64,000 nt of DNA, taken from positions 712,805 to 776,804 of the forward strand of contig NZ_LR733827.1 of assembly GCF_902506535.1 (NCBI RefSeq), read 5' to 3'. Shown one piece after another: positions 50,540 to 57,850 of the stretch (positions within the stretch are counted from its first letter, which is position 1; each line of letters starts with the position of its first letter). A program made the translations under genes and the position numbers. This stretch comes from Pseudomonas sp. 8Z (GTDB lineage Bacteria; Pseudomonadota; Gammaproteobacteria; Pseudomonadales; Pseudomonadaceae). Under the pieces are notes generated by a model that saw only the letters and a program-made list of their open reading frames with translations, was not told the DNA's origin and ran no database searches.

Positions 50540-51250
50540 CTAAAGCGGATTAAATCCATTTTCAGCCCTACAGTATGCTTTCCGAGACTCAGTGCGGCAG
50601 CGATGAACAAAGTACTCCTTGGCCGCTTTACGACAGTCCCGATATATAATTGAGCCTTTGCGATGGTTATGGCATACAGTGTCGTACTCTATCCACCCAT
50701 TAATTGTTTCCCACTCAATTCTTATGCGGGCCTTTTTCCGGTCTGCCCCAATCCAATTCCAGTAAGAATAATTATTTTTCCTGACTTCTTTTTCAGCTCC
50801 GGCTTTTTTGCTAGCGGCGTAGTAAATAGCAGGCGGCGCAGCCATGGTATTTACATCTAGCCTAGGGGTGTAGTTCTGATCGTTGAAACTAGTCTGTCGT
50901 AACTCACCCGCTACCGAACCACCCTGCCCAGTCCACTCGATATCCGCCTGAGCCTCTTGTTGAGGTCGAACGTCTAGTGCGTGGCGATCAATGGGAATGG
51001 ATGGCAGCCTTATAGGCTCTTCCGGCTCACTGTAGGGCTGTGGCGCCGGTTGTTGGCTGAACAGGGGTTTGCCGCCTACGTGGATCGCCTGCTTGAGCTG
51101 ATCCACATTGATCACGATTGGCTTGGCAAACAGCGCGATCACGCCCCAGGTAATCGCGGAACCCACGCCCAGGATTACCACCATTCGCCATGGGCCGGGC
51201 TTTTTCTTGTTGCGTAGGTAGTCTGGTGCGTCCTCCCTGTCAGGTTTCAT
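50540..51250 (-). CDS. Membrane-anchored protein of unknown function
   Basis: 236 residues. A charged N-terminus (MKPDREDAPDYLRNKKKPGP) precedes one membrane segment (~23-44), so the rest (190 residues) is probably periplasmic. It includes a proline-rich linker and a C-terminal domain with four cysteines (DTVCHNH, YRDCRKAAKEYFVHRC, AYCRAENGF) that could form two disulfides. No known motif. It is transcribed in the same direction as the three-gene operon upstream (61 bases from its last gene) and may belong to it. Confidence 0.65.
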   Translation of the reverse strand: MKPDREDAPDYLRNKKKPGPWRMVVILGVGSAITWGVIALFAKPIVINVDQLKQAIHVGGKPLFSQQPAPQPYSEPEEPIRLPSIPIDRHALDVRPQQEAQADIEWTGQGGSVAGELRQTSFNDQNYTPRLDVNTMAAPPAIYYAASKKAGAEKEVRKNNYSYWNWIGADRKKARIRIEWETINGWIEYDTVCHNHRKGSIIYRDCRKAAKEYFVHRCRTESRKAYCRAENGFNPL

Positions 51251-51311
51251 ATTGCCTCCATGCTTTTCTAGCCCACCTTCATTGCATCCCTTTTTGCGTT
51301 ACAAAAAAGCT

Positions 51312-51851
51312 TTATTGCTCAGACCCAACAAGAGGAAATTCAACATGTTCAGCGCACTCACTAATATTAGCAAGAGCAACCTTTAAATCACGAAACAACA
51401 AGTCGTCGCCCGCATACTTAAAATCCCAATGCGTCAAGCCTTTCTTTTTCTGCTTAAGACTTTTCTCGATTTCAAACGCTTGAGCGCTAGAGCTGTCAAG
51501 CTTAAATCGAGGGTCTTTCTGCAGTTCAAGAACATCCCTCATCTTTAGCGCAGCCGCAGCAGATCCAATTAAAGTATCCTTTTTAAATGGCAAAAAACCA
51601 AAAAACTGTACGGACGAAGTAGTGATATCTACCACCACCGCATCATTCAACTCAAAGAAAGATGCACTCGGCTCTTTCACTGTGCCGTCTTCGTTGCGCC
51701 GAATATCGAACGCTTCACTTTTAGCTCGGCAATTACCTGCGCTGTCCTTGTAATGATTATTTGGAGAAAGCCATCTCCATATCACAAGATAATAATTTGC
51801 AGCCCCCTCTATAAACTGGGCATCAGCAGACTCTTTGCTTAACGCAAACAT
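51312..51851 (-). CDS. Unknown protein, third gene of an island operon
   Basis: 179 residues, no signal peptide or membrane segment. Visible segments: YYLVIWRWLSPNNHYKDSAG, FFELNDAVVVDITTSSVQFF, and a lysine-rich helical part (SLKQKKKGLTHWDFKYAGDD). I do not recognise the family. It follows the 224-residue gene by 12 bases, so it is the third gene of an operon (52535-52762, 51864-52538, 51312-51851). Low G+C compared with the flanks suggests transfer. Confidence 0.7.
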   Translation of the reverse strand: MFALSKESADAQFIEGAANYYLVIWRWLSPNNHYKDSAGNCRAKSEAFDIRRNEDGTVKEPSASFFELNDAVVVDITTSSVQFFGFLPFKKDTLIGSAAAALKMRDVLELQKDPRFKLDSSSAQAFEIEKSLKQKKKGLTHWDFKYAGDDLLFRDLKVALANISECAEHVEFPLVGSEQ

Positions 51852-51863
51852 CCTTTCACCTGC

Positions 51864-52538
51864 TTAGTAATCCATTATATTGAATATTTTTCTGATCTTT
51901 TTTGAATTAGACAAATAATTTGTCAAAAAGGATGTTCCAGATATTCTGCTGACGCCCTCCTCTGAGTCTGCGTAAGAAAAATACATCTCCCCATCTTCTT
52001 TAAACAAAACATCAAGAGTTTTTTTCTTTTTATGTATTGTTACTCCAAACCTATTTTCACCACTAAGGTAGAACCCTAAATCTTTAGAGTTTTCCTCTAG
52101 TATTGGCATAAAGCGAATCATACAAAAGAAAGATTTTAAGCTCGGAGAAGCCTCAGCAGCATCGTCCGGAAGAGACACTTCATTTTGAATATTCTTCAAG
52201 CGCATCTTTATTTTGTAAAAATCCGGAACCTCATTTGCAACCTTGCTAATGTCCGCGAATGACTGCTTGCTACGCCCAAGGTTTTCTTCTAACCGAGAAA
52301 TCAAACCAAGCAATATCCGATTCCACTCTTTCCATCTTTCTTCATCCTCGTCGCAAGGCGCAGGAATTTTTTCAGCTTCGTAATATGTAACCTTTGCTTT
52401 TATTGCTTTAGGCTTGGCTTTCAGCCTGACCATAGCGTCGTACACAAGAGTACTTCTCGCCGGACTCTGATCTTTGGAAACAATTGTTTCGCCCAAAGAA
52501 TTTAGCGGCGAAATTGAGGGCTTAAAATAATCAATCAT
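51864..52538 (-). CDS. Unknown protein, second gene of an island operon
   Basis: 224 residues, cytosolic by sequence. The N-terminal half is helical (EERWKEWNRILLGLISRLEE; SFADISKVANEVPDFYKIKM) and the C-terminal half looks beta-rich (RFGVTIHKKKKTLDVLFKED, MYFSYADSEEGVSRISGTS) with a basic C-terminus (SNSKKIRKIFNIMDY). No catalytic motif is visible. Its ATG overlaps the stop of the 75-residue gene (ATGA). The tight coupling implies that the three proteins act together. Confidence 0.72.
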   Translation of the reverse strand: MIDYFKPSISPLNSLGETIVSKDQSPARSTLVYDAMVRLKAKPKAIKAKVTYYEAEKIPAPCDEDEERWKEWNRILLGLISRLEENLGRSKQSFADISKVANEVPDFYKIKMRLKNIQNEVSLPDDAAEASPSLKSFFCMIRFMPILEENSKDLGFYLSGENRFGVTIHKKKKTLDVLFKEDGEMYFSYADSEEGVSRISGTSFLTNYLSNSKKIRKIFNIMDY

Positions 52539-52762
52539 TTCTTTGTGCTTTTTGCTTGAGAGATATCAGGAAATGCAGCCTCCAAGTTTTTTATTATATC
52601 TTTAGCGACACTTTTACTAACGGCGATTGAGGAAAAAACCTCCATCACATCGTCATCTCTTTCATTCATGAAGTCCAGAATCACTACATCTGCAGATTTC
52701 GCCACACGCAAGCCAAAGGGAAACTTAGTCTCTGTTATTTTGACAATCCTTTTCTCGCTCAT
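52535..52762 (-). CDS. Small unknown protein, first gene of an island operon
   Basis: 75 residues with AGGAG 6 bases before the ATG. The pattern (VVILDFMNERDDDVMEVFSS, then IAVSKSVAKDIIKNLEAAF) is reminiscent of DUF3467-type small beta-rich proteins, but the likeness is weak. It starts the three-gene operon. A 13-base palindrome ACTTAAATTAAGT (52786-52798) lies 24 bases upstream and could be a -10 region or an operator of the nearby HTH protein. Confidence 0.7.
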   Translation of the reverse strand: MSEKRIVKITETKFPFGLRVAKSADVVILDFMNERDDDVMEVFSSIAVSKSVAKDIIKNLEAAFPDISQAKSTKK

Positions 52763-52839
52763 TACCTTCTCCTAAACCTATGTCTACTTAAATTAAGTTA
52801 GCCGAGCTTGCCGCTTTCCAGCGGCTAAGTATGTAATCT

Positions 52840-53103
52840 TTATCCTGACTTTTGATTGTTCGTCTCTTCGTATTGAGGGCTTACTTGGCCTTTGTCAGGC
52901 ATAATTTCGCCGGTCAACATCCACCAACGATACTGAGGGAAAACCTTAGCTATCGCTTCGATCTCCTCCTCTTTGATCTCTCGGCTTTTGGCTGGATTCT
53001 TCAGATTAGCCCATGTGTACCTACTGATACCGGTCTCCTCCTCCAGCTTCGGAAGACGCACATCTGCCCATTTCAGAATGGTTATAACGCGCTCTTTTAT
53101 CAT
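52840..53103 (-). CDS. Phage-type helix-turn-helix regulator
   Basis: 87 residues. The HTH is LPKLEEETGISRYTWANLKN (residues ~17-36), followed by EEEIEAIAKVFPQYRWWMLT and GEIMPDKGQVSPQ. The YRWWxLTGxxxP ending is typical of small Cro/C1-like proteins in Pseudomonas prophages and islands. It is upstream of, and codirectional with, the three-gene operon (77-base gap). Inverted repeats just upstream of it (53138-53196) may be its operators. Confidence 0.8.
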   Translation of the reverse strand: MIKERVITILKWADVRLPKLEEETGISRYTWANLKNPAKSREIKEEEIEAIAKVFPQYRWWMLTGEIMPDKGQVSPQYEETNNQKSG

Positions 53104-53413
53104 TCCAAAAAATCTAAATTAACCCTATCCATTTTGACTCAATCCCAATACGACTGATCCTGATTGAGCCAAATTGGATCAAGTCTTATTGGACTTGTTC
53201 ATTTTGCTAATACTGACACGAATAGTGACGGAACGAGCATGGAACTGGAAGAGCTGGAACCTTCGAAGCTGATAGGTCCGCAACAGGACGTGGAAACCGT
53301 CGAGTCCTGAGCCGACCGCAACGGTTTGCCCCAAGGCACCGCGCGTACCAGGGCAATAAAAGGCGTTCTCCCCGTAGATAGTAAGTGCCGCATGATCAAG
53401 AGCGCCCCGCTCT
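53104..53413. other. Non-coding gap with operator-like repeats; missing antitoxin N-terminus
   Basis: The first part holds inverted repeats: CTCAATC (53138-53144) with GATTGAG (53162-53168), and AAGTC (53181-53185) with GACTT (53192-53196), plus TGATCC/GGATCA. These suit binding by the HTH regulator. The rest should encode the N-terminal part of a Phd/YefM antitoxin if the toxin operon were whole, but no such frame is found; a longer minus-strand frame here has no family likeness that I can see. Confidence 0.5.
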
Positions 53414-53533
53414 ATGGATTGGGAAGCCATTCAGGAAACCCTGTACCTGCTCTCAATTCCTGGCATGCGCGAATCCATCAAGGAAGGCATGGCTGAACCT
53501 GTAGACGAATGCGCCAAGGAACTGGACTGGTGA
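53414..53533 (+). pseudogene. Truncated Phd/YefM-type antitoxin (C-terminal part)
   Basis: From ATG at 53414 the frame gives 39 residues, MDWEAIQETLYLLSIPGMRE then [15 protein letters not shown], which is the toxin-binding C-terminal part of antitoxins of the YefM type. The stop codon of the frame is 18 bases upstream, and the N-terminal DNA-binding fold is absent. No ribosome binding site is evident. The last codon overlaps the toxin start (GTGA). The peptide could still bind toxin if it is made. Confidence 0.75.
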
Positions 53534-53793
53534 CTTGGCAGCTCGTTTACACGAAACAGGCACAGAAAGACGCACAAAAGCTCGCTTCGGCAGACTTGAA
53601 AGACAAGGCAAAGGCATTGCTAGAAGTCGTGCGAGAAAACCCGTTCCAGAACCCTCCGCCCTACGAAAAGCTTGTCGGGGATCTAGCCGACGCGTACTCC
53701 AGACGTATCAACATTCAGCATCGCCTGGTCTATCAGGTGCTGCTGGATGAACAGACCGTCAAAGTGCTCCGTCTCTGGTCGCATTACGAGTAA
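53530..53793 (+). CDS. yoeB: Toxin of the Txe/YoeB family
   Basis: 87 residues from GTG at 53530, which overlaps the antitoxin stop; an earlier ATG at 53509 is in the antitoxin. RelE/YoeB fold: [40 protein letters not shown] and [20 protein letters not shown], with the conserved Glu, Arg-Arg-Ile and His-Arg-Leu, and the C-terminal SHYE expected of an active YoeB. It cleaves mRNA on the ribosome. Its antitoxin is truncated. A terminator-like direct repeat follows at 53827. Confidence 0.9.
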   Translation: MTWQLVYTKQAQKDAQKLASADLKDKAKALLEVVRENPFQNPPPYEKLVGDLADAYSRRINIQHRLVYQVLLDEQTVKVLRLWSHYE

Positions 53794-53826
53794 ACCGGGC
53801 TTTCGACACCTGCCGAAAGCTGAAAA

Positions 53827-53865
53827 GCAAAAAGCCCCGAAAACTTGTTAGCTTTCAGGGCTTTA
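53827..53865. repeat. Right direct repeat of the genomic island (attR-like)
   Basis: 39 bases beginning GCAAAAAGCCCCGAAAAC, 38 of 39 identical to 48679-48717. On the minus strand it is the terminator hairpin of tRNA-Ser, 13 bases beyond its CCA end. Confidence 0.8.
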
Positions 53866-53878
53866 GGTATTGCGAAAG

Positions 53879-53968
53879 TGGCGGTGAAGAAGAGATTCGA
53901 ACTCTTGATACGGTTTCCCGTATACACACTTTCCAGGCGTGCTCCTTCAACCACTCGGACACTTCACC
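53879..53968 (-). tRNA. tRNA-Ser (anticodon GGA)
   Basis: 90 nt with encoded CCA and the long variable arm of class II tRNAs. Acceptor GGTGAAG with CTTCACC, anticodon arm CACGC-CTGGAAA-GTGTG, anticodon GGA, T arm with GTTCGAATC. It is the likely integration site of the island. Confidence 0.95.
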
Positions 53969-54007
53969 GGATCTCGACGTTTTGCGTGTACCCCGTCGAG
54001 GCGCGCT

Positions 54008-54036
54008 AATTTAGTCGAAGCTTTCTGCGAAAGCAA
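54008..54036 (-). promoter_or_regulatory. Sigma-70 promoter of tRNA-Ser
   Basis: On the minus strand TTGCTT (54031-54036), 17 bases, TAAATT (54008-54013), followed by the G+C-rich GCGCGCC discriminator. Confidence 0.65.
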
Positions 54037-54060
54037 ATATTTTTTAAAGGATTCATACGC

Positions 54061-54267
54061 TTATCGTTTCGCGGGGGCTTCAGGGGCAGGGCTGGCGAAC
54101 AGTTCATCGAAACGTAGGCGGCCAAATAGCAGGAATCCGAGTGAGATGAACAGGCTGCCCGCGAATAGCAACAGCGCACCTCCCGGCGTGTGTAGGCGTG
54201 GTTCCAGGCTGAGCGCCACCGAGGCAGATAGCACGATGAGGATTGCCAGGCTGGATAGGGCATTCAT
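54061..54267 (-). CDS. Small two-helix membrane protein
   Basis: 68 residues from ATG at 54267, chosen because GGAG lies 8 bases upstream (a Met at 54285 is the alternative). Two hydrophobic stretches (ALSSLAILIVLSASVALSLE; ALLLFAGSLFISLGFLLFG) and a charged C-terminus (RLRFDELFASPAPEAPAKR). No family is recognised. Its promoter region is shared with the divergent crotonase gene. Confidence 0.6.
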   Translation of the reverse strand: MNALSSLAILIVLSASVALSLEPRLHTPGGALLLFAGSLFISLGFLLFGRLRFDELFASPAPEAPAKR

Positions 54268-54451
54268 TTGGGAGCTCCGAGTCATGACGAACACCCTATG
54301 CGCCGTAGCACCGTTCGAGCCAATTGCCATTTGCCATGGCGGCAATAGGCAAATTCGCTGACTCACCGGTCAGTCACGGCGCTTTACCCGGCGGTCTCGG
54401 CTGAGTACCTTCTGCCTCACCCAGCCTGCAGGCCCTATAAGGAAAACAGCC

Positions 54452-55141
54452 ATGAGCGACCTGATCAGCTATCAACTCGAAGACGGCATTGCCACCCTCA
54501 CGCTGAGCAACGGCAAGGTCAATGCCATTTCCCCGGACGTGATAGCAGCCTTCAACGCGGCGCTGGATCGTGCCGAGCAGGATCGCGCCATCGTTGTGGT
54601 TACCGGGCAGCCGGGCATTCTCTCCGGCGGTTATGACTTGAAGGTGATGACCTCGGGCCCGCAGAACGCTATCGATCTGGTCGCAGCGGGCTCTACGCTG
54701 GCGCGCCGCATGCTCGCCCACCCTTATCCGATCATCGTCGCTTGCTCGGGCCATGCCGTGGCCAAGGGTGCGTTCATTCTGCTCTCAGCCGACTACCGGA
54801 TTGGCGTGCAAGGGCCATTCAGCATCGGCCTGAACGAGGTACAGATTGGTATGACCATGCACCATGTGGGCATCGAGCTGGCGCGCGAGCGGCTGAGCAA
54901 ATCAGCCTTCCACCGCTCGGTGATCAATGGTGAGATGTTCGACCCGCAAGGCGCATTGGATGCGGGCTTCCTCGATAAGGTGGTGGCGGCCGACGCTCTG
55001 CAGGCAAGCACGCTGGCCGTCGCGCAGCAGTTCAAGAAGGTCAATATGACCGCTCACCGCAATACCAAACTGAAGGCGCGCAAGGCTCTGCTGGAGACAC
55101 TGGACGCCGCCATTGCTCTGGATAAGCAACACCTGGGCTGA
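54452..55141 (+). CDS. Crotonase/enoyl-CoA hydratase family protein
   Basis: 229 residues, short for the family. The crotonase core is visible: ISYQLEDGIATLTLSNGKVN at the start, oxyanion-hole residues in SGGYDLKVM and SGHAVAKGAF, and NEVQIGMTMHH, whose Glu matches the second catalytic Glu of hydratases. The first catalytic Glu position (AKGAFILLSAD) has none, so hydratase activity is doubtful and an isomerase or other crotonase reaction is possible. Monocistronic; ribosome binding site AAGGAAAA. Confidence 0.85.
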   Translation: MSDLISYQLEDGIATLTLSNGKVNAISPDVIAAFNAALDRAEQDRAIVVVTGQPGILSGGYDLKVMTSGPQNAIDLVAAGSTLARRMLAHPYPIIVACSGHAVAKGAFILLSADYRIGVQGPFSIGLNEVQIGMTMHHVGIELARERLSKSAFHRSVINGEMFDPQGALDAGFLDKVVAADALQASTLAVAQQFKKVNMTAHRNTKLKARKALLETLDAAIALDKQHLG

Positions 55142-55362
55142 CCCCCTGCCTGAAGGCAAGAGATGCCGTGGTAGTCACGGCATTTCGCTCTAACGCACCT
55201 CAACCGCCCTCCCCCGATTCCTTTACTGCCCGCTCGGGGATTCGGCGCAGCGCGAAACATCAAATCAATCGATAGTTAGTCTGTGCAGCATCCATTATTC
55301 AATCGAACCAGCATAAGTAAAGCTGTGCCCACTTCCCTTCCGGTTCCTGTGGAGCACGCCTC

Positions 55363-55554
55363 ATGCCCAGCCTCGCCTACGCCGCACGCAACGGAGCACT
55401 GGCTGCCGTCGGCCTTTATCTGATCGTCATTATGGTTGCCCTGGCCCTGAGCTACGGCATGAGCACAACGCCCATCGCCCAGGTCAGCGACTCGCCGTTG
55501 CAAGCGTTCGCCGGGCTGCTACCGCGCCTGCTCGGCAACCTGACGTTGCGCTAA
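55363..55554 (+). CDS. Small membrane protein of unknown function
   Basis: 63 residues with a membrane segment (ALAAVGLYLIVIMVALALSY, residues 12-31) and a second amphipathic stretch. GGAGCA lies 10 bases before the ATG. The next small frame follows after 10 bases with its own GGAG, so the two look like an operon. No family is recognised. The 221 bases before it (55142-55362) hold no gene that I can support. Confidence 0.5.
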   Translation: MPSLAYAARNGALAAVGLYLIVIMVALALSYGMSTTPIAQVSDSPLQAFAGLLPRLLGNLTLR

Positions 55555-55564
55555 GGAGCCAATC

Positions 55565-55765
55565 ATGATGAGTCGGCGCAACAGCCTGTTGCCACTGATT
55601 GCGATGGCCCTGCTCACAACTGCACTGGGGTTGCTTGGGATTGGCAAGGGATCGGCTGGTGTCATGGCGCGGCACCTCGAATGCAGCCAGCAACTGCAGC
55701 AGCGTACGGATCTGGCCAGGCAGCATGAACGGGGATCGCTCGGCCCGCCACCGCATGGCCCGTGA
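55565..55765 (+). CDS. Small exported or anchored protein of unknown function
   Basis: 66 residues. The N-terminus (MMSRRNSLLPLIAMALLTTA-LGLLGIG) is a signal peptide or anchor, followed by a short hydrophilic tail with one cysteine (RHLECSQQLQQRTDLARQHE). AAGGAG lies 6 bases before the ATG. Probably cotranscribed with the preceding small gene; a terminator follows at 55802. Confidence 0.5.
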   Translation: MMSRRNSLLPLIAMALLTTALGLLGIGKGSAGVMARHLECSQQLQQRTDLARQHERGSLGPPPHGP

Positions 55766-55801
55766 GACACGCAGGCGCCACGCCTTGCACGGCGCAAATG
55801 A

Positions 55802-55830
55802 AAAAGCCCGGAGCTTGCTTCCGGGCTTTT
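55802..55830. terminator. Bidirectional terminator
   Basis: AAAAGCCCGGA and TCCGGGCTTTT form an 11-bp stem between the convergent small genes and the amidotransferase. Confidence 0.85.
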
Positions 55831-55847
55831 GCTATCACGAGTCCGGC

Positions 55848-56573
55848 TCAGGCCTTAGCATCGCGCCCCTGAGCGACGAAGCGCATCATCCACTGCGCCA
55901 CCGTACTCCCCTGTTGCTCCTGGTGCAGGCTGTCGATTCCGCTCTGATAGATCTTGTCGCCCAAGTGCTGATGGCGCAGATCGAGCAAGGCGCGTGAATA
56001 GTCGTGGACAAACTCGGGATGCCCCTGGAAGCAGAGCACCTGATCTTCAATGTGATAGGCCGCGTTCGGGCAGAAATCACTGGTGGCCAGCAACGTGGCA
56101 TTTTCCGGCAGTTGGGTGACCTGATCTTGGTGGCTGATCAGCAGTTGCAACTTGTCGAGCGGCGGCTCCATCCACTGCGGCTGGCTGGCGATGCGGTAGT
56201 TGTGCACGCCTACCCCCCATCCTTGCTCAGCACGCTCGGTCTTGCCCCCCAGCAGGAGCGCCAGAAGCTGATGGCCGAAGCAGATACCAAGCAGCTTGTG
56301 GCCGCGCTGGTAGCGATCAAGCAGGTAGGCCTTGAGCGTTTGAATCCACGGGTCGCTGCCGAAGGAGTCAGCCTTGCTGCCTGTCACCAAATAAGCATCG
56401 TAGTGCTCACTATCAGGCGGGTAGTTACCCTCTACGACGTTATAGACACTGAACTCTGCCGCCAACGGCTGCTTGGCGAACAATTGCTCGAACATATGAC
56501 CATAACCTTGGTACTGATCGACCAGTTCGGGACGCAGGATGTCGGTTTCCAGGATGCAGATACGCAGTGACAT
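55848..56573 (-). CDS. Class I glutamine amidotransferase-like hydrolase
   Basis: 241 residues from ATG at 56573 (MSLRICILETDILRPELVDQ). The GATase1 triad is visible: Cys in GICFGHQLLA, His in FQGHPEF and Glu two residues later. There is no synthetase partner nearby, so it is a stand-alone hydrolase. In P. aeruginosa the similar PA1742 was implicated in gamma-glutamyl-GABA hydrolysis (PauD2), which would link it to the PauB-like oxidase at 18950; this is only a possibility. Confidence 0.87.
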   Translation of the reverse strand: MSLRICILETDILRPELVDQYQGYGHMFEQLFAKQPLAAEFSVYNVVEGNYPPDSEHYDAYLVTGSKADSFGSDPWIQTLKAYLLDRYQRGHKLLGICFGHQLLALLLGGKTERAEQGWGVGVHNYRIASQPQWMEPPLDKLQLLISHQDQVTQLPENATLLATSDFCPNAAYHIEDQVLCFQGHPEFVHDYSRALLDLRHQHLGDKIYQSGIDSLHQEQQGSTVAQWMMRFVAQGRDAKA

Positions 56574-56887
56574 GGGAATTCCTGAATTGAGCACGGGACG
56601 TGGTGTGAATCGTGCGTTTTTCTTAACACAGCCGTTCAGGCATTGAAATAGCCAAGCCTGATTTAACGGCCTTTACGCAGGCCAAGAGCGCCAAGTAACC
56701 ACTTGAACGCTTGTCAATAAAAATTGACAAGCGTAACTGTAATCATTAGGCGCCTCGATAGTCACCATGAACCTCCTTTACTTCTGCGCAGATGCCTACT
56801 CGGTGAAGATGCTCCCTCATTCTCAGCACCGCTGTCTCAGCACTTCGCCGCGCTCAGCACAGCCGCATTCCCAAGGGGATTCACACG
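56574..56887. other. Intergenic region with no supported gene until the 61-residue frame
   Basis: Contains an A+T-rich segment with the self-complementary GCTTGTCAATAAAAATTGACAAGC (two 9-base arms, near 56711-56734), which may be a terminator or operator, and the promoter region of the amidotransferase. Plus-strand frames here look like chance. Confidence 0.5.
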
Positions 56888-57073
56888 ATGCACAGCCAGC
56901 TCAGCCAGGACGCCTACGGCATCACCTATGCCCGGATTGTCGACGGTGGCCTACAGTTCGAAACAGAAGCCGCCTTGCAACTTGAAGATGGCAGCCTAAT
57001 CACTCTACGCATGCCAACCCGCCAGAGTGAGATGCTCGCCATCCATGAAGCGCTATGCATACACCAGGCTTAA
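56888..57073 (+). CDS. Small conserved-looking protein of unknown function
   Basis: 61 residues (starts MHSQLSQDAYGITYARIVDG) with AAGGGGA 9 bases before the ATG. It looks like a compact alpha/beta mini-domain (LQFETEAALQLEDGSLITLR; MLAIHEALCIHQA). No signal peptide or membrane segment. I do not recognise a family, but the codon use fits the host and the ribosome binding site is good. Confidence 0.5.
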   Translation: MHSQLSQDAYGITYARIVDGGLQFETEAALQLEDGSLITLRMPTRQSEMLAIHEALCIHQA

Positions 57074-57418
57074 TGAACGCCTAATGATTGAGCGGCACCA
57101 TTGAGCCCGAGCCCGGACGAACGGTCATAAGCGCTCCTCGCTCTGGCTGCTCCGCAAACGCGTCTGGCATGAGCCTCACCGTGATCGACTAACGCTCGGC
57201 ATAACGCAACGATTCAAACCAGGGCAGGCTTGCAACCAAGTCGTCTAAAAGACAAGTAAAGCCCGCCCTAGAGTTAATTGTGCGCTCAGTCATTCAAGCG
57301 CTCAGATCACTGCCGGGCTAGGCCAACGCGACATCAGCCACTTACCCGCAATGCACGGTCGCCTTGCAGCCGCGCAACCAGACCTACTGCCAGCCAATAA
57401 CAACAAAGGAAAGCAGCC
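57074..57418. other. Intergenic region, no gene seen
   Basis: 345 bases without a convincing frame. GGGCAGGCTTGC (57218-57229) and other short GC-rich palindromic stretches occur but no clear promoter could be chosen. Confidence 0.5.
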
Positions 57419-57514
57419 ATGTTGAAACAGCCGAAAATCCGCCAGGCCGGCATCATCCTCTTCGCTACCGCAGTCGTGCTGATCCTGCCCAATATGACGC
57501 GACTGGTCAGTTGA
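57419..57514 (+). CDS. 31-residue membrane peptide, possible anchor of the following cytochrome c
   Basis: MLKQPKIRQAGIILFATAVV plus LILPNMTRLVS, with AAAGGAAAG 8 bases before the ATG. It is a basic N-terminus followed by one membrane helix, like a signal anchor. The frame stops 55 bases before the cytochrome c frame becomes recognisable, and that frame has no start of its own, so the two may once have been one gene. It could also be a genuine small membrane protein. Confidence 0.55.
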   Translation: MLKQPKIRQAGIILFATAVVLILPNMTRLVS

Positions 57515-57850
57515 CGCTGCCACGCCGGCGCGCCCCGCCCTAATCCCCGCTCCAGATGCCAGCGATAAAGTGAATGCAGGCTTGAGCGTCTATCGAAAGA
57601 ACTGCATGGTTTGTCACCGCCTCAATGGCGCAGGTGATGCCGAGTTAGGCCCGGATCTGAATATTCCCCACAGCCCGACCGAGTACTTCGGCGGCGACTT
57701 CCTGCGCCAATACATCCGCGCCCCGCAGAGCCTGCGTCGCTGGCCACAAGCGCGCATGCCGGGCTTCAGTGAGAAGGTCTGGCGCCAGTGGAGCAGTTGA
57801 TCGCTTACCTGCAGCACATGGCAGCACGCAAACAGCCACACGGCTCCTAG
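57498..57850 (+). pseudogene. Cytochrome c (class I), disrupted by frameshift
   Basis: The frame gives a Pro/Ala linker, then NAGLSVYRKNCMVCHRLNGA with the CxxCH haem motif at about 57606-57620, LGPDLNIPHSPTEYFGGDFL, and the methionine ligand in ARMPGFSEK. After this it goes wrong; one base away the expected ending LAPVEQLIAYLQHMAAR appears, to a stop at 57848-57850. There is no ribosome binding site at GTG 57570. Joined with the 31-residue frame upstream it would be a membrane-anchored cytochrome c of about 140 residues, with one base too many and one too few. Confidence 0.7.

Noticed and set aside
53179..53430. 83-codon minus-strand frame upstream of the toxin gene
   Set aside because: I considered it as an island gene, but it overlaps the operator repeats and the antitoxin remnant, and no family or ribosome binding site supports it.
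56724..56999. 91-codon plus-strand frame before the amidotransferase promoter
   Set aside because: Composition is Ser/Pro/Arg-rich as in chance frames, and it overlaps the better-supported 61-residue gene in another frame.
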